Positions 41,791 to 48,396 of a DNA stretch of 48,396 nucleotides are shown here, piece by piece. Source of the stretch: Bacillota bacterium. GTDB taxonomy: Bacteria; Bacillota; Clostridia; Christensenellales; SZUA-584. The stretch is from contig JAEYKW010000029.1 of assembly GCA_023408075.1 (NCBI GenBank), forward strand, positions 1 to 48,396. Direction: 5' to 3'. The position numbers and the translations under genes were made by a program. The notes beneath the pieces are model-generated. The model ran no database searches and was not told where the DNA came from. It worked only from the letters and a program-made list of their open reading frames with translations. Numbering within the stretch: the stretch's first letter is position 1; each line of letters starts with the position of its first letter.

Positions 41791-42537
41791 CTAACTGCTT
41801 TGCTTCATCATTTCCGATAAAACTTTCGACGCAGTCTTTGAGTTCAAATTGGAGAGTATTTTAGACGCGGTTTCGCTTTTCATGTTGAGCAGCAGGTCCA
41901 CAATGTACTGCGTATCCAGCCCCGCTATCATTTTCGCGGCCGCTGCCGCGTCCATCTGCTCAAACATTTTGGCGGCGGTTTGCAGATCGGTTTTGGTCTG
42001 CTCGCCCTGAGTCTGCGAATCAGCCTGCCCCTGCTGAGCCTGCTCTTTTTCCGCAACCGCAGCTTCTCTTGTCTCAAGCTCCTGTTCGCGCTTGTCTAAC
42101 TCTCCTTTTGTATTATCGAGCGTTTGCTGCTTTTCCTTAAGCTTTGCTTTTTGATCATCGGACTTTGTTTTTTCGGCATCCAAATCCGCCTGCTGTTTTT
42201 CCAGATCTGCCTGCAGCGCGGCAAGCTCGGCATCGGTCATTTTTCCTTCCACCTTCGGCTGGCTCGCCTGCAAAAAGTCAATCACCTGCTGCTTGATACC
42301 GCCCACATCAAAATAAACACAAGCGGCACCGCCGATGATCAGCACAATCAAAAAAATGCTGAATACAGCAGCTCCCGACAGTTTTTTCTTTTTCTTCGGC
42401 GCCTTTGCGGGTTTGGCAGATGCCGGGAGTTGCGGCTTAGCCGGCTGGACGGGTTTTAGGGGTCTGGGGGCCCTTTCTTTTTTTGCACCTTGCTTGCCTT
42501 CCTCATCCAGTCTATCGTCTCTATCCTCAATATCCAT
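41791..42537 (-). CDS. MotE-like flagellar protein (MgtE-N/FlbB-type)
   Basis: The 248-residue protein has a basic, Pro/Lys-rich N-terminus, one membrane helix (AAVFSIFLIVLIIGGAACVY, about 55-74), a long coiled coil (about 95-185, KQQADLDAEKTKSDDQKAKL), and a C-terminal MgtE-N-like part (MFEQMDAAAAAKMIAGLDTQ, YIVDLLLNMKSETASKILSN). In other bacteria such proteins (FlbB, MotE, YlxF) sit between fliJ and fliK and support stator or basal-body assembly. The position here is the same. The precise role is inferred from family and order. Confidence 0.82.
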   Translation of the reverse strand: MDIEDRDDRLDEEGKQGAKKERAPRPLKPVQPAKPQLPASAKPAKAPKKKKKLSGAAVFSIFLIVLIIGGAACVYFDVGGIKQQVIDFLQASQPKVEGKMTDAELAALQADLEKQQADLDAEKTKSDDQKAKLKEKQQTLDNTKGELDKREQELETREAAVAEKEQAQQGQADSQTQGEQTKTDLQTAAKMFEQMDAAAAAKMIAGLDTQYIVDLLLNMKSETASKILSNLNSKTASKVLSEMMKQSS

Positions 42538-42550
42538 ATCTTTAAATTCC

Positions 42551-42997
42551 TTAAGTTATTGATACTTTATATGAAACCAGATCATCGATGAACTTATCCT
42601 GCTGTTTTTTGGTCTCCGCAAGATACTCTTTGTACTGGTTTTCACGCAGATTGTCGAGAAGCTTGATCTCTTTGCGCACGCGCACAAGCTTTTGCATCCA
42701 CTCTTCTTTTTCCTCCTCCAGCTGCGCAATGTGCATCTGCAGAGCGGACATCGATGTTTTTGCGCTCTCGAAATAATACCCGTAATGATGCGCGCGATGC
42801 ACGACCATGCCCTGTGTCACTTCGTCTGTGAATTCACATTTCGTCTTGTCAAAGCAGCCGCAAAGCGCCGCAAGCTGGTCTTTGCTCGCATTGATTCTGG
42901 CTTCAATCATGCCGATCTGCAGCTTGTGCTGCTTTTCAAGGCTTAATTGCATGTCGTACCACGACTGCAGTGAAAACACAAATTTCTTCATGATCAC
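42551..42997 (-). CDS. fliJ: Flagellar export chaperone FliJ
   Basis: The 148-residue protein is nearly all coiled coil: FSLQSWYDMQLSLEKQHKLQ, AQLEEEKEEWMQKLVRVRKE and KEYLAETKKQQDKFIDDLVS. This is the FliJ/central-stalk pattern; FliJ sits in the FliI hexamer. It begins with GTG overlapping the fliI stop by four bases (ATG at 42991 is an alternative). Confidence 0.87.
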   Translation of the reverse strand: MIMKKFVFSLQSWYDMQLSLEKQHKLQIGMIEARINASKDQLAALCGCFDKTKCEFTDEVTQGMVVHRAHHYGYYFESAKTSMSALQMHIAQLEEEKEEWMQKLVRVRKEIKLLDNLRENQYKEYLAETKKQQDKFIDDLVSYKVSIT

Positions 42998-44325
42998 ACA
43001 CTTCGCCTGTCATAAATATTGCTGACCAGCTCTATCGTTTCATCAAATGAAAACCGCTCGTTAACCTGCTGACGCAGCAGACCAATGATCGAATCATTAA
43101 GCGCGATCGCTTCATCAATCTTAGCGCTGGATCCGTGTTTATACGCGCCGATTGAAATGAGATCCTGCGCGTCCTTATAGGTAGACATAACGCCCTTTAA
43201 ATAAGACACCTTGTTCAAAGCGTCCCTCTCCATCACATCCGGCATCAGCCTGCTCACGCTCTGCAGCACGTCGATTGCCGGATAATGGTTGCCGTTAGCC
43301 AGCTTTCGCGTGAGCACAATATGTCCGTCGAGTATGCCCCTCACCGTATCGGATATGGGCTCGTCCAGATCGTCGCCTTCCACAAGCACGGTATACAGGC
43401 CCGTGATGGACCCTTTGCTGCACATGCCAGCACGTTCGAGCAGCTTGGGCAGAATCGCGTACACAGACGGCGTAAACCCGCGCGAAACGGGCGGCTCGCC
43501 GATTGCCATACCGATTTCGCGCTGTGCCATTGCAAAGCGCGTGAGCGAATCCATCATCAGCATCACGTCGAGGCCCTGGCTGCGGAAATATTCGGCAATC
43601 GCCGTTCCCACCATGGCGGATTTAAGACGAACAAGCGCCGGCTGGTCCGATGTCGCAATAACGAGTATGGAGCGTTTGAGGCCCTCTTCCTTGAGATCTT
43701 TTTCAATAAAATCGCGAACCTCGCGCCCTCTTTCGCCGATCAACACGATGACGTTGATATCCGCCGAGGTGTTTCTCGCAATCATGCCGAGCAGCGTACT
43801 CTTCCCGACGCCGCTGCCCGCAAAAATGCCGATTCTCTGGCCCTTGCCAAGCGTCAGCATCGCATCGATCGCCTTGATGCCAAGCGGCAGCTTCTCAGTG
43901 ATGCGCCTTCTCTCGAGCGGGCTGGGCGGGTTGTTCATGATCGGGTAGTAATCGTCCGGTTTGATTGGCCCAAGCCCGTCCATCGGGTTCCCAAGGCCGT
44001 CGAGCACACGTCCCAAAAACGCGTTGCCGACCGCCACCTTAAGCGCCCTGTTGTCAGAAACGACGTAACTGCTCGGCCCCACACCCGACAAATCGCCGAA
44101 GGGCATCAGCAGGACCTTTTTTTCCTTAAACCCCACAACCTCGGCCAACACGTATTTCGACTTGTCGTCGGTGTAGATGCGGCATATGTCGCCAAGCTTG
44201 GCGGAAAGACCGATGGCTTCCACCGTCAGGCCGTATATCTGGCTGACTCTGCCGCCGTATTCAAAAAAGTCTCTGTCGTGAAGCGCATCCTTTAAGCGCT
44301 GCGTTTTCGCGAACATATCATTCAA
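42994..44325 (-). CDS. fliI: Flagellum-specific ATP synthase FliI
   Basis: The 443-residue F1-like ATPase has Walker A GIFAGSGVGKSTLLGMIAR (about 164-182), catalytic Glu in VVLIGERGREVRDFIE-type sequence, Walker B LDVMLMMDSLTRFAMAQREI and the FliI pattern GEPPVSRGFTPSVYAILPKL. It forms the hexameric ATPase of the type III export gate with FliH and FliJ, whose genes flank it. It overlaps fliH by eight bases and fliJ by four. Confidence 0.97.
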   Translation of the reverse strand: MNDMFAKTQRLKDALHDRDFFEYGGRVSQIYGLTVEAIGLSAKLGDICRIYTDDKSKYVLAEVVGFKEKKVLLMPFGDLSGVGPSSYVVSDNRALKVAVGNAFLGRVLDGLGNPMDGLGPIKPDDYYPIMNNPPSPLERRRITEKLPLGIKAIDAMLTLGKGQRIGIFAGSGVGKSTLLGMIARNTSADINVIVLIGERGREVRDFIEKDLKEEGLKRSILVIATSDQPALVRLKSAMVGTAIAEYFRSQGLDVMLMMDSLTRFAMAQREIGMAIGEPPVSRGFTPSVYAILPKLLERAGMCSKGSITGLYTVLVEGDDLDEPISDTVRGILDGHIVLTRKLANGNHYPAIDVLQSVSRLMPDVMERDALNKVSYLKGVMSTYKDAQDLISIGAYKHGSSAKIDEAIALNDSIIGLLRQQVNERFSFDETIELVSNIYDRRSV

Positions 44326-45058
44326 CCTGCTCGTTTAACAGCTGGGCGATCTTGCTCATTTGCATGGGCACGCCCGCGTCAACGATCTCACTATCGGCCT
44401 CAATGATACAGCTTCCTTTGCATAGATTGCCGTCGGCAATCACCTCAATCGATGCGGTTTGCACTTCGTTGCGCAGCCATTGCCCGCCATCCTTGAAAAA
44501 CCTCGCATAATCTTCCTTGCTTACATAGAGCGAAAAATCGTCTGCATGCCGGATGCTGGCGACTGCCCTTTTGATAATATCTTTAAATACATGATCATCG
44601 GCGTCCAATTGCAGGTTAACGATTTTTTCTGCGACATCGATGGATAGCGAGAGGATATCGGCTTCGAGCGTCTGATAAAGATTCTGTCGGTAGTTTTCGA
44701 CCCGGGACAGCACACCTTTGACCTCTTCGTTTTTTGCCTGAAGCTCAGACGCTGCCTCGATTCTGCCCTCCGCCAGGCCTTGCTCATATCCTTCGTTGCG
44801 CGCCGACTCTTTGATCTGCTCCGCTTCAACGCGTGCGTTGTGTAAAATCTGCTGCGCCTTCTCGTTGGCAGTTTGAATATGCCCAAGCGCCAGCTCGCGT
44901 ACGGCAGGCGGAAGCTGTTCCTCGTCCTCCACGCTGAGAACCTTCTCAAGCACCTTTTCTTCCCGCCGGATCGTCTCCTTCGGCGTGATGACGATGAACG
45001 ATCTGTTGTGATTCATATTGTCGATCAGCGTTTTATCTATCTTATACAATGAGTTCAT
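44318..45058 (-). CDS. fliH: Flagellar assembly protein FliH
   Basis: The protein, 246 residues from this start, has charged helices (LAEGRIEAASELQAKNEEVK) and the FliH C-terminal domain (LSLSIDVAEKIVNLQLDADD, FKDIIKRAVASIRHADDFSL, GSCIIEADSEIVDAGVPMQM). FliH regulates FliI at the export gate. The start is uncertain. ATG 45058 directly abuts GGGAG, TTG 45049 has better spacing, and the frame stays open upstream into fliG. All options overlap the end of fliG, so the two are coupled. The identity is firm from the domain and the order. Confidence 0.88.
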   Translation of the reverse strand: MNSLYKIDKTLIDNMNHNRSFIVITPKETIRREEKVLEKVLSVEDEEQLPPAVRELALGHIQTANEKAQQILHNARVEAEQIKESARNEGYEQGLAEGRIEAASELQAKNEEVKGVLSRVENYRQNLYQTLEADILSLSIDVAEKIVNLQLDADDHVFKDIIKRAVASIRHADDFSLYVSKEDYARFFKDGGQWLRNEVQTASIEVIADGNLCKGSCIIEADSEIVDAGVPMQMSKIAQLLNEQVE

Positions 45059-46049
45059 CTCCCGAATTGCGCGCAATAATGATTTCACCCGAATCATCGA
45101 GCCTTCTGATGACATTGACGATCTTTTGCTGCGCTTCTTCCACATCTCTGACTCTGACAGGTCCCATATATTCCATATCTTCCTTGATCATTTCCTGCAG
45201 ACGCTTGCTGATATTGTCGAAAATAATCTTACCCACCTCGTTCGTCGCGCCTTTAAGCGCAATGGCAAGATCGCGGTTGTCGATCTCTTTGAGCACACGC
45301 TGAATCGACTGGTTGCCGAGCTTGACGATATCCTCGAATATGAACATGCGTTTTCTGATTTCTTCCACGAGCTCGGCGTCCGATTCCTCGAGCGCCTCAA
45401 GCAAATGCCGTTCAGTGCCGCGGTCAACGCTGTTTAAAATGCTCACAAGGCTGTCGATGCCTCCTGTGATCGTCTGGTCGCCCACGCTCAGTGTCGAAAG
45501 CTTTTTCTCCAGCACGCGCTCGGTTTCTTTAATGTACTCCGGCGAGGTAATGCCCATATTTGCGATGCGCGCGATCACGCTCGTCTGCTTTTCGAGCGGC
45601 AGCGCGGACAGAATCTGCGCGGCGTTTTTGGGGTCTACATACGAGAGTATCAGCGCAATCGTCTGCGGGTGCTCACCCTGTATAAAGTTTAATACCTGCG
45701 TCGTATCGGCTTTGCGTATAAAATCAAAAGGCTTCACGCGAAGTGACGCGGAAAGCCTGCCGATAAGGTCGTCGGTACGGCTTTGTCCGAACGCCTTGTT
45801 CAAAATATCCCGGGCGTAGTCGATACCGCCTTCGGAGATATACTTGCGTGCAATGCACATCTGCATGAATTCGTCGACCACCGATTCCTTAATCTCCGGG
45901 TCCACACGCCTCATGCCCGTGATGCTTAAGGTGAGCTGCTCCACCTCTTCTTCGGTGAGGTATTTAAATATTTTGGCGGCATAGTCCTTGCCCATTGTGA
46001 TCATGAGAACAGCCGCTTTTTCTTTTGTTGTGAGTTTTTCACGCGCCAT
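45042..46049 (-). CDS. fliG: Flagellar motor switch protein FliG
   Basis: The 335-residue protein has all three FliG domains. These are the N-domain (LTTKEKAAVLMITMGKDYAA, YLTEEEVEQLTLSITGM), the EHPQ motif in IQGEHPQTIALILSYVDPKN (about 122-141), and the C-domain with charged torque helix (DLAIALKGATNEVGKIIFDN, SKRLQEMIKEDMEYMGPVRV). It binds FliF and the MotA loop. TAGGAG precedes the ATG. It follows fliF after ten bases. Confidence 0.97.
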   Translation of the reverse strand: MAREKLTTKEKAAVLMITMGKDYAAKIFKYLTEEEVEQLTLSITGMRRVDPEIKESVVDEFMQMCIARKYISEGGIDYARDILNKAFGQSRTDDLIGRLSASLRVKPFDFIRKADTTQVLNFIQGEHPQTIALILSYVDPKNAAQILSALPLEKQTSVIARIANMGITSPEYIKETERVLEKKLSTLSVGDQTITGGIDSLVSILNSVDRGTERHLLEALEESDAELVEEIRKRMFIFEDIVKLGNQSIQRVLKEIDNRDLAIALKGATNEVGKIIFDNISKRLQEMIKEDMEYMGPVRVRDVEEAQQKIVNVIRRLDDSGEIIIARNSGDELIV

Positions 46050-46059
46050 ATCTGTTCTC

Positions 46060-47646
46060 CTAATCTTCGTTCAGCCAGTTGCGCAGCAGATTCGCTACGG
46101 ATTCCGGATTCATACCGATGTAATCTTCGAGTATCGACAGCTTGTTATCCGTCTTTTCAAAATCCTCGAGCTTGATTTCATCGAACGAAGGCTGGGAAAC
46201 GTTGACTTGACCCGGTATGATTTCCTCATCGGCAATGTATTCAAACCCGCCTTCTGCAAGCACGGGCTCCGGTTTCTTTTTGAATGTCCGGAAAATCATG
46301 AAGATGAATATCATCACAACCAGTACCGTAGCAAGTATGATCATCAGGCGCGTCGTCTCGGCGCTCTGCATGCTCGCGAGCATACTTTGCTGCTCGTTCA
46401 AGGCATCCTGCGCGGCCGTGTCATCCACCTGCGCAAACGGCAGCGGCATCACCGTGATACGCTCCGGGTCCACGCCGATGGCCGTGGCCACCAGTTGCTT
46501 GAACTCTTCCGAATAATCATCTACCGCGTCGCTGTTGATGATGACCGATACGGACAACTCCTCGATTTTCCCTTTGGCTTCGTCAATCTGCGTTTTGGTT
46601 TGATTGAGCTCATAATTGGCTTCGCGAGACACCTGATAGTACTTTGAATTGTCCGCGTTCTCATCGAGGGCGTTTAGATACTCAGACGCGGTCCCGTTCG
46701 CGTCGATACCCGCGACAGCACCGGTCGAGTCGTTGGCAATCTGCTCGACAAGCTCCTTCATGCTCACCTCGAGCCCTTCCGAGCTGCCCTCCACAGGCGG
46801 TGCGAATTCCACCGATTCCGATTTCTTGGAATCGAAATTGAGCTTGACATTGACCGTCGCCCTGACGTTTGCCTCTCCCACAACGGCGGCCAGCAGGTTT
46901 GTCACCTGCGTCTGCATCTGCTGCCGAACGGCATCCTGAAGACCAAGCTGTGTATCGACGCTGCCAACCACATCATCTCCGTTGGTTGAGTACACGTTCA
47001 TCTGGGTATCCACAATACGCACATCTTCGGCAGCCATGCCCGAAATGGCACCCGACACCATCTCGGCAATGGTCTGCGCTTCGCTGTCAGACAGCCTTTG
47101 GCTGTTTTTAAGCGTCAACGTCACCGAAGCCGTCGGCTTTGTTTCATCGCTCGAAAGCACATACGAGCTGTTTTCTCCCAAATCAAGATTGACGACCGCG
47201 TCGTCCACCTTGTCCATCAGGAGGATGGTCTGTCTCAGATTTTCCTGCTGCTGAAGCTGCCAGTACTTTCGCTTTTCCATATCCGTCGTACCAAGGCCTG
47301 CCGCGTTCTGGAAAATCTCGTTGTTGAAACCGTTGCTCGGGTACCCCTGTGCCGCAAGCTCCATTTTTACACTCGCCGCCACGCTCTCTTCCACGAGTAT
47401 CGTGCCGGTGCCCTGCGCCTGATATTCAACTCCGAGGTCGTCAAGAGCCGTCATGACTTCGCCCGCATCGGCTGCGTTGCCGGCAAAGACCACGACGTAA
47501 TTTTTCTGATTAAGCACGACGGACACAATAATGAGAATGGCAATAATGATGACAATCAGCACGATGAGACGTACCTTTTGCCCCTTGGTCATTTTTTTGA
47601 ATGCTTCTGCGATTCTTGAGGGTATTTTTGTTAGTGCATTTGCCAT
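46060..47646 (-). CDS. fliF: Flagellar MS-ring protein FliF
   Basis: The 528-residue protein has two membrane helices, near 25-48 (VRLIVLIVIIIAILIIVSVV) and near 435-455 (LMIILATVLVVMIFIFMIF). Between them are the YscJ/FliF ring-building motifs (EVMTALDDLGVEYQAQGTGT, KMELAAQGYPSNGFNNEIFQ, AGLGTTDMEKRKYWQLQQQE) and a MS-ring C-domain. The end NPESVANLLRNWLNED binds FliG. AGGAAG lies four bases before the ATG at 47646; an earlier TTG in frame is less likely. It is the first gene of the operon. flgB, flgC and fliE, usual upstream partners, are absent here. Confidence 0.96.
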   Translation of the reverse strand: MANALTKIPSRIAEAFKKMTKGQKVRLIVLIVIIIAILIIVSVVLNQKNYVVVFAGNAADAGEVMTALDDLGVEYQAQGTGTILVEESVAASVKMELAAQGYPSNGFNNEIFQNAAGLGTTDMEKRKYWQLQQQENLRQTILLMDKVDDAVVNLDLGENSSYVLSSDETKPTASVTLTLKNSQRLSDSEAQTIAEMVSGAISGMAAEDVRIVDTQMNVYSTNGDDVVGSVDTQLGLQDAVRQQMQTQVTNLLAAVVGEANVRATVNVKLNFDSKKSESVEFAPPVEGSSEGLEVSMKELVEQIANDSTGAVAGIDANGTASEYLNALDENADNSKYYQVSREANYELNQTKTQIDEAKGKIEELSVSVIINSDAVDDYSEEFKQLVATAIGVDPERITVMPLPFAQVDDTAAQDALNEQQSMLASMQSAETTRLMIILATVLVVMIFIFMIFRTFKKKPEPVLAEGGFEYIADEEIIPGQVNVSQPSFDEIKLEDFEKTDNKLSILEDYIGMNPESVANLLRNWLNED

Positions 47647-47735
47647 ATTTCTTCCTAAACCAATAAAAAAATATATAAATATAGGTGAATCCAACTTATT
47701 AATAAACTTTTTCGTGCCGATGAATCATTTTTTTG

Positions 47736-47762
47736 TTAAGTCTAGATGAAAACTGTCGATAT
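47736..47762 (+). promoter_or_regulatory. Sigma-D-type flagellin promoter
   Basis: TTAAGTCT, 11 bases, then GTCGATAT matches the sigma-D pattern TAAAGTTT-N11-GCCGATAA at 12 of 16 positions, including the central CGATA. It lies 108 bases before the flagellin ATG. Confidence 0.65.
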
Positions 47763-47828
47763 ATCAAGTGTAATGATTAGCCGTCGTTTATAGTGGCGCC
47801 ATAAACATGCGGCGAAACCGTTATAAAA

Positions 47829-47863
47829 GAGCATGGATGCTCAATTAAAAATTTCATGGAGGA
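47829..47863 (+). promoter_or_regulatory. Candidate CsrA-binding leader of flagellin
   Basis: Hairpin GAGC-ATGGAT-GCTC (47829-47842) shows GGA in its loop. A second GGA site, CATGGAGGA (47855-47863), is the ribosome-binding site itself. A loop GGA plus a Shine-Dalgarno GGA is the arrangement by which CsrA represses flagellin in Bacillus. csrA and fliW are not in this window. Confidence 0.5.
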
Positions 47864-47870
47864 AATAAAA

Positions 47871-48396
47871 ATGAGAATTAACAACAACATTATGGCGATG
47901 AATACGCATCGTCAGTACGCCATCAACAACAGCAGCGTAGCGAAATCGACCGAAAGACTGTCCTCGGGCTTAAAGATCAACCGCGCCGGTGACGACGCTG
48001 CCGGTCTTGCGATCTCCGAGAAAATGAGAGCCCAGATCCGCGGCCTGAACATGGCTTCCAAGAACAGCAATGACGCGATCTCGCTTGTGCAGACCGCAGA
48101 AGGCGCGCTGACAGAGACGCACTCCATTCTGCAGCGTATGAACGAGCTGGCTGTTCAGTCGGCTTCCGACACGAACGAGAACATCGACCGTAACGCTCTG
48201 CAGGATGAGTTCGACGCTCTGCGCAGTGAAATCGACGACATTGCCAAGAAGACAACGTTCAACAATAAAAATCTTCTTGACGGTACCTTTGGATCTACCA
48301 CCACAATCGATGTGACTTCTGCTCTCAACGTAGGTGAAGAAGATATCACCAACATCTCGTTCTCAGGCTTTGCCGCAGGTCCTCACAGCATCGAGT
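47871..48396 (+). CDS. hag: Flagellin, N-terminal part (runs off window edge)
   Basis: The open frame continues to the last base; the first 175 residues are visible. It starts MRINNNIMAMNTHRQYAINN and then SSVAKSTERLSSGLKINRAG, DDAAGLAISEKMRAQIRGLN and NDAISLVQTAEGALTETHSI, the highly conserved D0/D1 coiled region. It then reads TFNNKNLLDGTFGSTTTIDV, where the variable part begins. Flagellin polymerises into the filament. GGAGG lies eight bases before the ATG. It diverges from the fliF operon across a 224-bp gap. Confidence 0.96.
   Translation, partial: MRINNNIMAMNTHRQYAINNSSVAKSTERLSSGLKINRAGDDAAGLAISEKMRAQIRGLNMASKNSNDAISLVQTAEGALTETHSILQRMNELAVQSASDTNENIDRNALQDEFDALRSEIDDIAKKTTFNNKNLLDGTFGSTTTIDVTSALNVGEEDITNISFSGFAAGPHSIE

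Noticed and set aside
43285..44295. 336-codon plus-strand frame opposite fliI
   Set aside because: fliI is unambiguous, and the antisense product is His/Arg-rich low-quality sequence with no recognised motif.
47716..47723. GCCGATGA as a second sigma-D -10 box for flagellin
   Set aside because: No acceptable -35 element lies 11 bases upstream; the site at 47736-47762 is much better.
47730..47745. TTGTTAAG as a Rex operator half-site
   Set aside because: The second half of the Rex palindrome is absent, and the bases are explained by the sigma-D -35 element.

Overview
This 48.4-kb window looks like chromosome from a motile, endospore-forming, probably anaerobic member of the Clostridia (Bacillota) of intermediate GC content. 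The spore-former signs are spmA-spmB, an alpha/beta-type small acid-soluble spore protein and an AbrB-family transition-state regulator. Motility is shown by a 15-gene flagellar cluster and the start of a flagellin gene. Rex and a CoA-disulfide-reductase-like sulfur protein fit an anaerobic redox lifestyle. The genus cannot be named from sequence reading alone. No rRNA, tRNA, CRISPR array or prophage was seen, and no gene-free stretch exceeds about 300 bases.

Layout. 1-7.9 kb: the 3' end of an unknown gene, a DUF1848 protein, a lactonase-like beta-propeller, an ABC-F ATPase, spmAB, abrB, and rsmI with a tRNA-type methyltransferase. 8.0-10.5 kb: a polar amino acid ABC transporter (binding lipoprotein, permease, ATPase). 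10.6-13.9 kb: a MerR regulator with effector domain, a TetR-SDR operon with a clear double operator, and a RAYT-type Y1 transposase with REP-like hairpins. 14.0-19.6 kb: a MacAB-type export operon, then radA with a DUF6512 membrane protein. 19.7-24.4 kb: an EF-hand-like protein, an azoreductase-like flavoprotein, Hsp20, an Lrp-aminotransferase pair and a zinc-ribbon protein. 24.6-29.1 kb: two tandem VanW proteins, and rex-yjbQ. 29.3-34.0 kb: a GYGQPP-repeat membrane protein, a ferredoxin with a four-module persulfide reductase, a DUF2569 protein and the SASP.

34.2-47.6 kb is one long minus-strand flagellar operon in the order fliF-fliG-fliH-fliI-fliJ-motE-like-fliK-flgD-flgE-flbD-motA-motB-fliL-fliM-fliY. 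It encodes the MS ring, rotor, export ATPase complex, hook assembly, stator and switch. It ends in a terminator after fliY. flgB, flgC and fliE do not precede it, and fliOPQR-flhBA do not follow it, so those genes must lie elsewhere. A flagellin gene diverges from fliF, with a sigma-D-like promoter and a leader that carries two GGA sites resembling CsrA targets.

The most interesting structures are: (1) the RAYT transposase, which has GTAG-headed REP hairpins on both sides and a third copy read in frame inside its own coding sequence, plus a related remnant 11 kb away; (2) cleanly readable regulatory architecture, including a TetR promoter with two operators, a MerR-type promoter with a 19-bp spacer, an abrB terminator lying antisense inside rsmI, and the flagellin leader; (3) a Pyr_redox-rhodanese-TusA-DsrE fusion paired with an atypical ferredoxin. 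Start codons were re-chosen by ribosome-binding site in many genes, as stated in the entries.
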